64,000 nt of DNA from Marinobacter salarius (GCA_000831005.1 CP007152.1:1550001-1614000), one strand, 5' to 3'; counted from the first letter of the stretch, positions 9,290-19,413 are shown. The notes: generated from the letters alone by a model not told the origin. Numbers and translations: made by a program.

Positions 9290-9352
9290 TTTATTGACTC
9301 CGGTTGTTATCAATCCGGTTGCTATCAATACAGAGCTATCAATACAGAGAAA
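9290..9352 (+). repeat. Short degenerate tandem repeats upstream of pilZ
   Basis: In the leader of pilZ the units ccggttgttatcaat and ccggttgctatcaat are followed by acagagctatcaat and acagag. This gives three copies of a (t/c)tatcaat core at 14-15 base spacing. They end just before the ribosome-binding site of pilZ. They may be a slippage product or a binding-site array. Confidence 0.5.
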
Positions 9353-9362
9353 GGTGTTTACT

Positions 9363-9713
9363 ATGGGGCCTGGTTTTGGCGCACGCAGTGGCATTCTCAC
9401 GCTGACCATCAAGGACAAGGCGGTACTCTACGCCGCCTACATGCCTTATATCCGGCAGGGCGGGTTGTTTATCCCCACGCAAAAACAGTATCAATTGGGC
9501 GATGAAGTGTTCCTGTTGCTCAACCTGATGGATGAGCCGGAAAAAATCCCCGTGGCGGGCAAGGTGATCTGGATTACCCCGAAGGGTGCCCAGGGCAACC
9601 GTGCAGCGGGCATTGGTGTGCAGTTCGATGGTGAAGACGAAACCGCGCGTACCAAAATCGAGTCCTACCTGGCGGGTTCATTGAGCTCGGATCGACCCAC
9701 CCACACTATGTAA
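9363..9713 (+). CDS. pilZ: Type IV pilus assembly protein PilZ
   Basis: The 116-aa protein matches Pseudomonas PilZ almost end to end: LTIKDKAVLYAAYMP, GGLFIPT, NLMDEPEKIPVAGKVIWITP and the terminal SDRPTHTM. This founding member of the PilZ family is needed for type IV pilus biogenesis through PilB/FimX, and its degenerate N-terminus does not bind cyclic-di-GMP. The ATG at 9363 is chosen because it matches the family N-terminus and follows AAAGGTG. It lies downstream of holB, the same neighbour as in Pseudomonas. Confidence 0.95.
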   Translation: MGPGFGARSGILTLTIKDKAVLYAAYMPYIRQGGLFIPTQKQYQLGDEVFLLLNLMDEPEKIPVAGKVIWITPKGAQGNRAAGIGVQFDGEDETARTKIESYLAGSLSSDRPTHTM

Positions 9714-9721
9714 GCGCTTCA

Positions 9722-10638
9722 ATGAACGACACCATTCTGGAAACCCCACCTGATACAACAATGACGTGTCGGGAAATCAACTGGTCCCTTAAACACATCG
9801 ACCTGGCAGGCCTGCACTGGCCCGCTGCCACGGCCTCTGAAACCTGGCCGGTGCTGATGATCCACGGCTGGCTGGATAACGCCCTGTCATTCGCCAGATT
9901 GGCCCCGGCGTTGGCGGGCAATCGCGATGTGTACTCCCTCGATATGGCTGGGCACGGGCGTTCCGGGCACCGGCCTGAAGGCCAGGGTTACCAGTTGATG
10001 GATTATGTGGCGGACCTGGCAGAACTGGTTGAGACCCATTTCAAAGACTCGCCGAAAGGGCAGATTGATCTGGTGGGTCATTCACTCGGCGGGATTGTCA
10101 GCTTGCTCTACGCGGCGGCGTTTCCGGAACGGGTGCGTCGGTTGGTCATGATCGACAGCATTGGGCCGATCAGTCGTAAACCGGATGAGGTGATCGATCA
10201 GATGCGCAAGTCGATCATCAAACGAATGACGGGTTCAGGGAAAGCGGTCGTATACCCTGACATAGAGTTGGCAGCCAAGCTCGGGAGGGTGGCATGATCC
10301 CCCTGTCGCCAGAAGCCGCGAGAATGCTGGTAACGCGGAGCATGAAGTCTTCCGGTGATGGTTTCGTGTGGCAAACCGATCCGCGTTTGCGCCATCCATC
10401 GATGATAATGATGGACGAAGCGCAAGTGACCGCTTGCCTGAAGAAAGTAGTCACGCCAACACGTTTCCTGCGTGCGACGCAGGGGCTCCTGGCCAGTCGC
10501 CCGGAACTTGATTCACGTTTGGATGCGATCGCGAACCTGGATGTGGTGGCCGTGCCCGGAGGCCACCATTGCCACCTGGACGGGAATGTTGAACCCGTCA
10601 TTGATGCAGTCAGAGGCTTTTTAGACGATGCAGAATAA
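9722..10638 (+). CDS. Alpha/beta hydrolase (one frameshift)
   Basis: A cytosolic alpha/beta-hydrolase fold enzyme with oxyanion motif MIHGWLDNA, nucleophile elbow GHSLGG and a late histidine in PGGHHCHLDG. The frame breaks in TCGGGAGG at 10283-10285: adding one G (TCGGGGAGG) continues the frame into the cap and C-terminal parts without a gap, so this is one gene. The substrate is unknown; the family includes esterases and haloalkane- or epoxide-type hydrolases. It starts eight bases after pilZ and overlaps the DUF4892 gene by eleven bases, so all three are probably co-transcribed. Confidence 0.85.
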
Positions 10639-11530
10639 GCGCTTGTCGCAGTCAGTAGTGTGGGTCGCCGCCATGGTCATGGGGTTTTCGACCATGGTGT
10701 CGGCGCAAATGCCACCGCCGGAACCGTTTCCGGAGGCGCGCCTTGATCAGGAAATCAGCATCAAGTCGCCGGGGCACCTGGTGTTGTTCAGCCCGGTTCG
10801 TGAGGTGAACAACGAGATCCGCTCCGCGTCCATGGCCCGGCTCCCGGTCAAGGGCGTCGGGCAGTTATATGAAGTCCAGGGCGGTGCCAACCGGGAAGAG
10901 GCTCGCGATCACTATCTAAGGGAACTGCAGGCCCGTGGCGCCCAGATACTGTTTGAATGTTCCGGAAGGAATTGCGGGCGCAGTAACGTGTGGGCCAACC
11001 AGATTTTTGATCAATCCAGTCTCTATGGGCGGGACAATAATCAGGACTATCTTGTCGCCGGTTCGGTCGATGAGAATGGCCAGCCGTGGCTGACGCTGGT
11101 GTATACGGTTACCCGCGCCAACCAGCGCCAGTTTGTCTGGGTTGAACATTTGGTTGCGCCTCAGGGAACTGATATTCCGGGAATGGGCAACGAAAGCGCC
11201 AGAATCAAGGGGCCGGTGATTGTGCCCTGGCAGGGTGGCATCACCTACCGCTTTGAGTGGAGCGGTGCCGACCGGCGCATCATCAATGACTGGGCCGGCG
11301 AGGCTGAAGCCCGGGTAGTACTGACGGCCTATTCCCAGCTCAAGGATAATGAAACCCTGGAAGCGTCTATGGAGCGGGCAGAGGCTGCAGCGCAGTCACT
11401 TTCCCAGGTGTTGGCCAAAAGTGGCGTTTCCGAAAGCCGCCAGATGATCATTACGGTTGGCCCCACGGTTGTGATACCAAATCCCGATCGGCAAGGTGAC
11501 CGGGTTGAAGTGATGGTGATTACGAGGTGA
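10628..11530 (+). CDS. DUF4892 exported protein
   Basis: The 300-aa product has a signal peptide (VVWVAAMVMGFSTMVSAQ) and then a periplasmic domain. The C-terminal part (SQLKDNETLEASMERAEAAA ... GDRVEVMVI) resembles the OmpA-like peptidoglycan-binding half seen in DUF4892 proteins. Two cysteines in FECSGRNCGRS may form a disulfide. The gene overlaps both neighbours, which places it in the pilZ-hydrolase-patatin operon. The role is unknown. Confidence 0.75.
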   Translation: MQNKRLSQSVVWVAAMVMGFSTMVSAQMPPPEPFPEARLDQEISIKSPGHLVLFSPVREVNNEIRSASMARLPVKGVGQLYEVQGGANREEARDHYLRELQARGAQILFECSGRNCGRSNVWANQIFDQSSLYGRDNNQDYLVAGSVDENGQPWLTLVYTVTRANQRQFVWVEHLVAPQGTDIPGMGNESARIKGPVIVPWQGGITYRFEWSGADRRIINDWAGEAEARVVLTAYSQLKDNETLEASMERAEAAAQSLSQVLAKSGVSESRQMIITVGPTVVIPNPDRQGDRVEVMVITR

Positions 11531-12739
11531 AGGGAATGAACAGGCCATCCGGGACAGAGCTTCAGGACGAAGATCAGAAGCCGGCAGACGATATCTCCCA
11601 GATTGTCACGAGCACCGGAATATCCGCTGCTCAGTCGGCGTCCGAGAAAGGCGATCCCCGGCCGACGGCTCCCGGCAAGGGCAAGACCGTAGCGCTGACT
11701 CTTGGCAGTGGCGGGGCCAGGGGCTATGCCCATATAGGTGCGATCGAGATACTGGTGGAAAGAGGCTACGACATTGTCGCCATTTCCGGCTGTTCTATGG
11801 GAGCCTTGATCGGGGGCGTGTTTGCAGCCGGCAAGATGAAGGATTACAAGGACTGGGTAACTGGCCTGGGCCAGTTCGATGTGCTGAAACTGCTGGATGT
11901 GACTTTTAGCTCCGTCGGCGCCATTCGTGGAGAAAAGATATTCTCCGTGGTGCGGGAAATGATTGGAAATACCCGAATTGAAGACCTTCCGATCGCCTAT
12001 ACGGCTGTGGCGACGGATCTCCTTGCCCATAAGGAAATCTGGTTTCAGGAAGGGCCGCTGGATCAGGCCATCCGGCGTCGGTTGCCATACCCAGTGTGGT
12101 GACGCCTCTGGTGTTGAATGGCCGCGTGCTGGTGGACGGCGCCTTGCTCAATCCACTGCCGATCATTCCGACCATTTCCTCCCATGCCGATATGATTGTG
12201 GCCGTAAACCTCAGTGGCGAAGATGACCGCGGGCGGCGATTGCCGGATGCGGCGTTTGCAAACCCTGACGACGATGATACCGAGGAATGGGTCGAAAAAA
12301 TCCGTGAAAAGGCCTCCCGCTGGTTTGACTGGGATGCCTGAAGACCTTCAGCACCAAGAAAGAGGGTGGCTCGTCGACTTCACCGGAAGAGAAAATCAGC
12401 AAGGCGGTGGCGAAGAACGAGCACAATAAAAAGACGCCCGCGATAAAATCGGAACCGAAGAAACATCAGGATGATCACGAGACTATTGACTGGGATAAGC
12501 TGGGTATTGGTAAGTTCGATGTCATGAACCTGACCGTCGAAACCATGCAAAGCGCCTTGGTACAATACAAGATCGCTGGGTATCCACCCGATTTGCTGGT
12601 GAACATTCCCAAGAACGCCAGCCGCAGCTATGACTACCACAAGGCGCCCGAATTGATTCAGCTTGGACGGGAACGTATGGCCGCCGCGTTGGACCGGTAC
12701 GAAGAGAACCAGAACAGCTCTGGCCCGATGGCGATATGA
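11527..12739 (+). CDS. Patatin-like phospholipase, RssA-related (two frameshifts)
   Basis: A patatin fold is shown by the oxyanion loop LGSGGARGYAH, the nucleophile motif SGCSMGALIG and the catalytic aspartate in VDGALLNPLP. Two frame breaks are repaired by one base each. CGG at 12074-12075 becomes CGGG, giving the family strand QAIRASVAIPSVV; GCC at 12337-12338 becomes GCCC, linking WFDWDALKTF to the charged tail. After repair the protein has an N-terminal extension of about 55 residues before the patatin domain. A Lys/Glu-rich linker and a C-terminal segment found in RssA relatives (VMNLTVETMQSALVQYKIAG) follow. It is presumably a cytosolic or membrane-associated lipid acyl hydrolase; substrate unknown. 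Confidence 0.85.
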
Positions 12740-12833
12740 CCTTGAAACCGCAATTGCGGCGGTGGGCTGCAGCCTGTGCCGGAAAGAGCGTATAATTCTG
12801 CGCCTTGATCATTTCCGAACAGGATGAGCGTGC

Positions 12834-13717
12834 GTGAGTAACTCCATTGATGACCTGCACACCGTCAGAGACTACCTGAGGTACGTTTCTTCTCGTTTTG
12901 CCGATTCGCCGCTTTATTTTGGCCACGGCACGGACAACGTGTGGGATGAGTCTGTGCAACTGGTTATGCGCAGCCTCCATTTGCCTCTGGAAAACAATAC
13001 CCTGTTTCTGGATGCGCGGCTGACCCGTGAAGAACGTGCGCTGATCCTTGATCGCATGCAACGCCGTATTGACGACAGGGTTCCCTTGGCTTATCTGTTG
13101 GGTGAAGCCTGGTTTATGGGGCTGCCATTTCATGTGGATGAACGCGTGCTGGTGCCGCGTTCACCACTGGGAGAACTGATTCAAGGCGGGCTGCAACCTT
13201 GGCTAGGCAACAAACCCGTGGGCAGGATCCTGGACTTGTGTACTGGCAGTGGCTGTATTGGCATTGCAGCCGCGAGCGTATTCGAGGACGCCGAGGTGGA
13301 CCTTGCGGATATCTCTACCGACGCCCTCGACGTGGCCGCGGTCAATATCGACTATCACGAGGTTGGTGACCGGGTAAGCACCGTAAGGTCCGATGTGTTC
13401 GACGGGCTGGAAGGTCGATACGATGTCATCCTCAGCAACCCTCCCTATGTGGACGCTGACGATATTGCGGATATGCCGGCGGAGTATGGCCACGAACCGG
13501 AACTTGGCCTTGCTGCCGGGGGAGATGGGCTGGACATCGCTCATCGGATACTCGCGAGGGCAGCCGATTACCTGAACCCGGGTGGCCTCTTGATTGTTGA
13601 GGTCGGGAATAGCTGGGTGGCGTTGCAGGAAGCTATCCGGATATGCCGTTTACCTGGCTGGAATTTGAGAATGGCGGCGACGGTGTGTTTCTGTTGACTG
13701 CTGAAGACTTACATTAA
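12834..13717 (+). CDS. prmB: Ribosomal protein uL3 N5-glutamine methyltransferase (frameshift near the 3' end)
   Basis: PrmB methylates a glutamine of ribosomal protein uL3. The SAM-binding motif [13 protein letters not shown] and the catalytic NPPY ([10 protein letters not shown]) are both present, as is the PrmB-type N-terminal helical domain. The frame breaks in GAAGCTATCC at 13633: restoring GCC gives [20 protein letters not shown] and the normal C-terminus, ending at TAA 13715-13717. Unrepaired, the frame ends at 13697 with an unrelated tail. The start is GTG, with AGGA twelve bases before it. It is followed by aroC, as in other gammaproteobacteria. Confidence 0.92.
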
Positions 13718-13741
13718 ATACCCTGGATAAGATACTGAATC

Positions 13742-14833
13742 ATGTCGGGAAATAGCTTCGGAAAATTGTTTACGGTGACCAGCTTTGGTGAGAGCCACGG
13801 GGCTGCGCTCGGATGCATAATTGATGGTTGCCCTCCGGGGCTTGAGCTGTCCGAGGCTGATATGCAGCGGGATCTGGACCGCCGCAAGCCCGGTACCTCA
13901 CGGCATACCACCCAGCGCCGGGAAGCGGACGAAGTGAAGATCCTCTCGGGGGTGTTTGAGGGTAAGACCACCGGCACCCCCATTGCTGGTGATCGAGAAT
14001 ACCGATCAGCGCTCAAAGGATTATTCGAAGATCGCGGAGCAGTTCCGTCCTGCCCACGCCGACTATACCTACATGCACAAGTACGGCGTTCGGGATTATC
14101 GGGGTGGAGGCCGGTCCTCTGCACGCGAGACAGCGATGCGGGTCGCCGCCGGTGCCGTTGCACGGAAATTTCTGGAGCAGCGCCTTGGGATCACGATCCG
14201 GGGTTATCTCTCCCAGTTGGGACCAATCCGCATTGAGAAGATCGATTGGGATCAGGTTCACCAGAATCCGTTTTTCTGCCCGGATGCCGATAAGGTGCCG
14301 GAGATGGAAGCTATATGGATGCCCTGCGCAAAGAGGGCAATTCCATCGGTGCGCGTATCAATGTGGTCGCTGAGGGCGTTCCTCCCGGCCTGGGTGAGCC
14401 GATTTTCGACCGGCTGGACGCGGACCTGGCTCATGCGTTGATGAGCATTAACGCGGTGAAGGGTGTTGAGATAGGAGCGGGCTTTGGGTGTGTTGATCAG
14501 AAAGGCACGGAGCACAGGGATGAGTTAACCCCTGAAGGGTTCCTGTCGAACCATGCCGGTGGTGTTCTGGGCGGAATTTCGTCGGGGCAGCCGATTCTGG
14601 CCAGTATTGCGTTGAAACCGACGTCCAGTTTGCGGTTGCCGGGGCGGAGTATTGATGTTCACGGTGATCCCGTGGAGGTGATTACCACGGGGCGGCATGA
14701 TCCCTGTGTGGGCATTCGTGCGACGCCGATTGCGGAGGCGATGATGGCCATTGTGTTGATGGATCATTATCTCCGCCATCGTGGTCAGAATGGGGATGTC
14801 ACGGTGTCTACGCCTAATATTGGGCAGGCGTGA
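13742..14833 (+). CDS. aroC: Chorismate synthase (two frameshifts)
   Basis: AroC converts EPSP to chorismate using reduced FMN, the last shared step of aromatic synthesis. The signatures [38 protein letters not shown] and RSARE-type SSARETAMR are present. The first break, at 13985-13986, needs two bases (GCGCTGG reduced to GCTGG) to give [14 protein letters not shown]. The second, at 14311, is GAAGCTAT for GAAGCCTAT and gives [14 protein letters not shown]. After repair the product has the usual length of about 364 aa and all conserved blocks, so this is one gene with sequence errors rather than a decayed copy. Confidence 0.93.
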
Positions 14834-14926
14834 GAGTATTGGAGTTTTCAGCCAGCCTGCGAAGGCACAATTCGCCAACTAGCCGGCCGTCTTAATTCGC
14901 GAAGCGGTTCCGGCGGGGAGCATGGT

Positions 14927-14973
14927 TCAAAAAGCGCCCGTAAATACGTCCCTGTAGGGCTCGGTCGCGGTTG
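14927..14973 (+). repeat. Partial, degenerate copy of the hairpin-element loop
   Basis: The stretch tcaaaaagcgcccgtaaata and the following cgtccctgtagggctcgg align with the loop of the complete element just downstream (gccgcaagtacgtccatgta, ggctcggtcg). It lacks the long flanking stem arms. It looks like the remnant of an older copy, placed head-to-tail with the intact one. Confidence 0.5.
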
Positions 14974-14984
14974 GTAATGGTGCT

Positions 14985-15093
14985 CGCTGCGGCAAGCAGG
15001 GCCTCTCAAAACACGCCGCAAGTACGTCCATGTAGGCTCGGTCGGGCCATCCCTGGCCCTCCACGGTTTTGAAAGGCCCTGCTTGCCGCAGCG
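14985..15093 (+). repeat. Long-stem hairpin element, copy 1
   Basis: Arms 14985-15012 and 15066-15093 are 28-base inverted repeats with one mismatch (15005 against 15073). They enclose a 53-base loop. The arms start cgctgcggcaagcaggg and end ctcaaaac next to the loop. The loop contains gtccatgt and a nested hairpin gggcca-tccc-tggccc. The same loop core and the same caaaac/gttttg junction occur in the element at 61868-61971, although the outer stem sequence is different there. There is no T-run, so it is not a classical terminator. It fills most of the 271-base gap between aroC and the MFS gene and abuts the latter's start. Confidence 0.8.
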
Positions 15094-15104
15094 GTCGGTC
15101 TTCT

Positions 15105-16268
15105 GTGATATCTCATTGGAGCATTCCTATCTACTGGCGCCTTTCAAACCTCTACTTCTGGTTTTTCGCTCTCCTCGGCGGCTTGCTGCCGTATTGGTCC
15201 CTGTATCTGGAAGGCCGGGGCTTTTCCTACCTTGAGATCGCCACGCTGATGGCGACAATTCAATTAACCAAGATCGTGGCGCCCAGTGTGTGGGGATGGC
15301 TCGGAGATCGGACTGGCCAACGGGTGCGGTTGGTTCGGTTCGGTGCCATTACGGGGTCGCTGTTCTTCGCCGGCGTGTTCATGGAGCCAGGGTTCTATGG
15401 GCTGTTGCTGGTCATGCTGGCGTTTACGTTCTTCTGGAACGCGATTTTGCCGCTTTATGAAGTGATCACGTTGCGGTCGCTGGGAACGCAACGTGAGAAA
15501 TACGGCAAGGTGCGGTTATGGGGGTCGGTAGGGTTTATTGGCGCGGTGGCGCTGGTGGGCGGGATTCTGGAGCTGATTCCGATCACTCTGTTGCCGTGGT
15601 TGTTGCTGCCCGTGTTTGCCGGGATTGCTGTGTCGGCGTTTCTGGTGCCGTCGGAGCGGGGAGAACGTAAGCCACCGGCGCCCAAGGGTAGTCTGAAGGC
15701 GATTGTGACTCACCCGGCGGTGGTGACGTTCTTTCTGATGAACTTTCTGCTGCAGGTGTCCCACGGGGCGTACTACACGTTTTTCAGTATTCACCTGGAG
15801 CAGCACGGGTACGGTAAGTTGGCGATTGGGTTGTTGTGGTCGCTAGGGGTGCTGGCGGAGATTGGGTTGTTCCTGGTGATGCATCGGCTGACCCGCAATT
15901 TCACCGTGAGGCAGATTGCGATTGCGGCATTGGCACTGACGATGATCCGCTGGGTGCTGATCGCGGAAGTGACGGATGTGGTGGCGGTGCTGATTTTCGC
16001 GCAGTTGCTGCATGCGGCCTCTTACGGCGCCCTGCACGCTATTTCGGTGCAGTATATTCAGGGTTTCTTCGGGCAGCATCATCACGGCCAGGGGCAGGCA
16101 CTCTACAGTGGGCTGACCTTTGGTGCCGGTGGCGCATTGGGCGCCTGGTTGTCGGGCTTTCTGGTGGACGGGTTCAGTACCTCCGCCGCGTTCTGGGGCG
16201 GGGCGGCGGCCATGGCCATTGCCATTGTCATCACCTGGCGGGGGCTGAGGCCGCCGCCCGAGCATTGA
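15105..16268 (+). CDS. MFS transporter of the phenylpropionate-permease (HcaT-like) type
   Basis: A membrane protein of about 390 aa with some twelve hydrophobic segments. It has the N-terminal signature YWRLSNLYFWFFALLGGLLP and GDRTGQ in the first cytoplasmic loop, and matches the PPP/HcaT-like MFS group. The substrate is unknown. The start is unsettled. The only in-frame candidates are GTG at 15105 and TTG at 15069; the latter lies inside the right arm of the hairpin element, and neither has a clear ribosome-binding site. An ATT at 15123 sits behind GGAG, so a sequence error in the start codon is possible. The gene converges on lysR, 28 bases apart. Confidence 0.82.
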   Translation: MISHWSIPIYWRLSNLYFWFFALLGGLLPYWSLYLEGRGFSYLEIATLMATIQLTKIVAPSVWGWLGDRTGQRVRLVRFGAITGSLFFAGVFMEPGFYGLLLVMLAFTFFWNAILPLYEVITLRSLGTQREKYGKVRLWGSVGFIGAVALVGGILELIPITLLPWLLLPVFAGIAVSAFLVPSERGERKPPAPKGSLKAIVTHPAVVTFFLMNFLLQVSHGAYYTFFSIHLEQHGYGKLAIGLLWSLGVLAEIGLFLVMHRLTRNFTVRQIAIAALALTMIRWVLIAEVTDVVAVLIFAQLLHAASYGALHAISVQYIQGFFGQHHHGQGQALYSGLTFGAGGALGAWLSGFLVDGFSTSAAFWGGAAAMAIAIVITWRGLRPPPEH

Positions 16269-16296
16269 TTGGTGTTGCTGTGGTGTTTAGCGGGTT

Positions 16297-17162
16297 TTAT
16301 TGAAGATCTGCTGCGATATCCAGCAGGGCCTGTGCCTGAGGGCTCAGCGATCGCCCCTTCAGCCCCACGCCGCCGAGAATGCGGCTTACGGAATGGGGCA
16401 CAGAAAGCACTGTAAGTGAGTCGTCGACCATGCTTACCGGCAGCACGCTCCACCCGAGCCCGACGCTGGCCATCATCTTGATGGTTTCGAGGTAGTTGGT
16501 GGGCATCTGGATTTTCAGGGGCAGGCTCGCATCGAGAAACAGTCGGCTGATGGATCGGTAGGTGGCGGTGCCAGCTTCGGGGAGCAGGGCGTCATACCGG
16601 GACAGATCCCCGAGCCCCGGGTTGTCCAGCGAGGCCAGTGGATGTTCCGGCGACACCACGAATGCCATGGCATCTTCCCAGCGCACGTGCACATCGAATG
16701 CCTGGTCCATGCTCTCGCTCAGGGTCACGAACGCGAGCTCTGCTGTACGTTTACGCATCTGCCCGAAGGCGCTTTCGGAATCCATGAACTGCAGTTCCAG
16801 AGACACCTCCGGATAATCCCGGTTCAGCCGCCGTAACCAGGCAGGGAGGTGATGCAGTCCGATGTGGTGGCTGGCAATCACCGACAGCTGTCCTGAAACC
16901 GATCCCTCACGATCTGACAGCGCCTGTCGGGCATTGTGCACTTCATCCAGAATTCGCCGGGCATGGGTAGAAGGCGTGCCCCTGCGTCCGTCAATCGGAC
17001 CTGTCTATTGCTCCGGTCGATCAGCTTCGTTCCCAGTTGGTTCTCCAAAGCAGCCAGCCGCTTGCTGATTGCGGGCTGCGTTAGGTGTAGCAGTTCTGCC
17101 GCCTCGGAGAACGACTCCTGGTCGACGATGGTGAGGAACGCTTTCAGGGAATTTGCATCCAT
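16297..17162 (-). CDS. LysR-family regulator divergent from leuC (one frameshift)
   Basis: The N-terminal winged helix (MDANSLKAFLTIVDQESFSE, with AAELLHLTQPAISKRLAALE as recognition helix) is joined to a LysR substrate-binding domain beginning SGQLSVIASHHIGLHHLPAW. The frame breaks at 16962, where GGCAT should be GGCCAT; the repair gives LLPMARRILDEVHNARQALS, the normal linker helix. The ATG at 17162 gives the standard LysR N-terminus; an upstream ATG at 17207 would add 15 unusual residues. In Pseudomonas an orthologous regulator lies divergent from leuC, as here, but its effector is unknown to me. Confidence 0.88.
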
Positions 17163-17187
17163 TGTGGTTGAATCCGTAACTGCAGCT

Positions 17188-17208
17188 TTTGGTGGAGGTC
17201 CCACCAAA
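17188..17208. promoter_or_regulatory. Dyad between lysR and leuC, candidate operator
   Basis: An 8-bp inverted repeat (tttggtgg / ccaccaaa, 5-base centre) lies 25 bases before the chosen lysR start and about 120 bases before leuC. LysR-type regulators usually bind a dyad in such a divergent gap. The arms do not show an obvious T-N11-A box, so the assignment is tentative; the site could also be a hairpin in the lysR leader. Confidence 0.4.
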
Positions 17209-17329
17209 TCCTAATATGCCACATGGGAATGCACAACATAAAAAACATGAATTGAGGTTATTCAAGGCTAGGCGTTAAAATAGAGCCATACTGAAAAAAA
17301 CAGAAACCCCCAGAGAGTGAGAGAGAACC

Positions 17330-18748
17330 ATGGCGGGCAAGACCTTATACGACAAATTGTGGGACGACCATCTCGTTAAACAGCGGGATGACGGCTCCGC
17401 GTTGATCTACATCGACCGGCATCTGCTGCACGAAGTCACCTCGCCGCAGGCTTTTGAAGGCCTGCGGCTGGCCGGGCGTAAGCCCTGGCGGCTGGATGCC
17501 AACCTGGCGACGCCGGACCACAACGTACCCACCACCGACCGCGCCAGAGGCATTGAAGGCATTGTTGACCCGGTATCCCGGATTCAGGTGGAAACCCTGG
17601 ACAAGAACTGCGACGAGTTCGGCATCCTGGAATTCAAGATCAAGGACCAACGCCAGGGCATCGTGCATGTGATCGGGCCAGAGCAGGGCGCGACACTGCC
17701 TGGCATGAGCATTGTTTGTGGCGATTCCCATACCTCCACCCACGGTGCATTCGGCTGCCTGGCTCATGGTATCGGCACGTCAGAGGTGGAACATGTGCTC
17801 GCCACCCAGTGCCTGGTTCAGCAGAAAATGAAAAACATGCTGGTGAAGGTGAATGGCAAGCTTGGGCCCGGGGTGACCGGAAAAGACGTTGTCCTCGCCA
17901 TCATCGGTAAGATTGGCACTGCTGGCGGTACGGGCTGTGCCATTGAGTTTGGCGGCGAGGCGATTCGTGGCCTCTCGATGGAAGCCCGAATGACCATCTG
18001 CAACATGTCCATCGAGGCCGGTGCGCGGGTGGGCATGGTCGCGGTCGACCAGACCACCATTGATTATGTCAAGGGTCGCCCATTTGCCCCCAAGGGCGAG
18101 ATGCGCGAGCAAGCCATTGAATACTGGAAGACGTTGCACAGCGATGACGATGCAGTGTTCGACAAGGTTGTTGAGCTCGACGGTTCCGAAATTATGCCGC
18201 AGGTGAGCTGGGGGACGTCTCCCGAGATGGTCGCAGGCGTTGGCGGTAATGTGCCGGACCCGGAAGCGGAAGCCGATCCCATCAAGCGCGAGGGAATTGT
18301 CCGTGCCTTGAAGTACATGGGCTTGAGGCCGAACATGCCGATTACCGAGATCAAGCTGGATCGTGTGTTTATTGGCTCCTGTACCAACAGCCGTATAGAG
18401 GATCTTCGTGAAGCAGCGGCGGTCGTGAAGGGGCGGAAGGTGTCGTCATCACTCAAGCAGGCGATGGTGGTGCCCGGTTCCGGTCTGGTGAAAGTTCAGG
18501 CGGAACAGGAAGGGCTGGACAAGATCTTTATTGAAGCCGGTCTTGAGTGGCGTGATCCGGGCTGCTCCATGTGTCTGGCCATGAACGCCGACAAATTGGG
18601 GCAGGGAGAGCATTGCGCCTCCACTTCCAATCGTAACTTCGAGGGCCGCCAGGGCTTCGGCGGGCGTACCCATCTGGTTAGCCCGGCCATGGCAGCGGCG
18701 GCGGCGATCAACGGCCACTTCGTTGATGTCCGCGAGATGATGAACTGA
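17330..18748 (+). CDS. leuC: 3-isopropylmalate dehydratase large subunit
   Basis: LeuC (472 aa) forms with LeuD the 4Fe-4S isomerase that converts 2- to 3-isopropylmalate in leucine synthesis. Cluster ligands are Cys351 (GSCTNSR), Cys412 and Cys415 (CSMC). Other aconitase-family signatures include [11 protein letters not shown] and [13 protein letters not shown]. The start is an ATG preceded by GAGAGAGAA. It is intact and followed by leuD after 17 bases and then leuB. Confidence 0.97.
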   Translation: MAGKTLYDKLWDDHLVKQRDDGSALIYIDRHLLHEVTSPQAFEGLRLAGRKPWRLDANLATPDHNVPTTDRARGIEGIVDPVSRIQVETLDKNCDEFGILEFKIKDQRQGIVHVIGPEQGATLPGMSIVCGDSHTSTHGAFGCLAHGIGTSEVEHVLATQCLVQQKMKNMLVKVNGKLGPGVTGKDVVLAIIGKIGTAGGTGCAIEFGGEAIRGLSMEARMTICNMSIEAGARVGMVAVDQTTIDYVKGRPFAPKGEMREQAIEYWKTLHSDDDAVFDKVVELDGSEIMPQVSWGTSPEMVAGVGGNVPDPEAEADPIKREGIVRALKYMGLRPNMPITEIKLDRVFIGSCTNSRIEDLREAAAVVKGRKVSSSLKQAMVVPGSGLVKVQAEQEGLDKIFIEAGLEWRDPGCSMCLAMNADKLGQGEHCASTSNRNFEGRQGFGGRTHLVSPAMAAAAAINGHFVDVREMMN

Positions 18749-18765
18749 TCCACAGGAGAGACACC

Positions 18766-19413
18766 ATGCGAGCTTTAAAGCCAACACCAGGGCATTGTTG
18801 CCCCATGGACCGGTCCAATGTGGATACGGACATGATCATTCCCAAGCAGTTTCTGAAGTCCATCAAACGTACCGGCTTCGGGCCGAACCTGTTTGACGAA
18901 CTGCGTTACCTTGATGAAGGCAAGCCGGACCAGGACTGCTCACAGCGGCCCATCAATCCTGATTTCATGCTTAATCAGGATCGCTACAAAAATGCCAGCG
19001 TGCTCCTGGCGCGGCGCAACTTTGGTTGTGGCTCCAGCCGCGAGCACGCCCCCTGGGCGCTTGAGGATTTTGGGTTCCACGTTATCATTGCGCCCAGTTT
19101 CGCCGACATTTTCTATAACAACTGCTTTAAGAATGGCTTGTTGCCAATTGTTTTAGATGAAGAAATTGTAGATCGGCTGTTTCATGAAACCGAGGCGGAA
19201 GAGGGCTATCAGTTGGCGATAGATCTCGAAGCCAAAACCGTTACCACGCCGTCCGGCGAATCGTTCAACTTTGAAGTTGATGATTTTCGTCGACATTGCC
19301 TTCTGAACGGCCTGGACGATATCGGTGTTACGCTCGAAGACGCGGAGGTCATAAAGGCCTACGAAGCGTCGAGGCGCGAAACGGCACCCTGGTTATTTGA
19401 TGCCGGTCGCTGA
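18766..19413 (+). CDS. leuD: 3-isopropylmalate dehydratase small subunit
   Basis: The 215-aa swivel-domain partner of LeuC. Signatures are [14 protein letters not shown] near the N-terminus and [17 protein letters not shown] around residues 82-98. The length is normal for the proteobacterial LeuD. An AGGAGA ribosome-binding site lies upstream. It is the middle gene of leuC-leuD-leuB. Confidence 0.97.
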   Translation: MRALKPTPGHCCPMDRSNVDTDMIIPKQFLKSIKRTGFGPNLFDELRYLDEGKPDQDCSQRPINPDFMLNQDRYKNASVLLARRNFGCGSSREHAPWALEDFGFHVIIAPSFADIFYNNCFKNGLLPIVLDEEIVDRLFHETEAEEGYQLAIDLEAKTVTTPSGESFNFEVDDFRRHCLLNGLDDIGVTLEDAEVIKAYEASRRETAPWLFDAGR

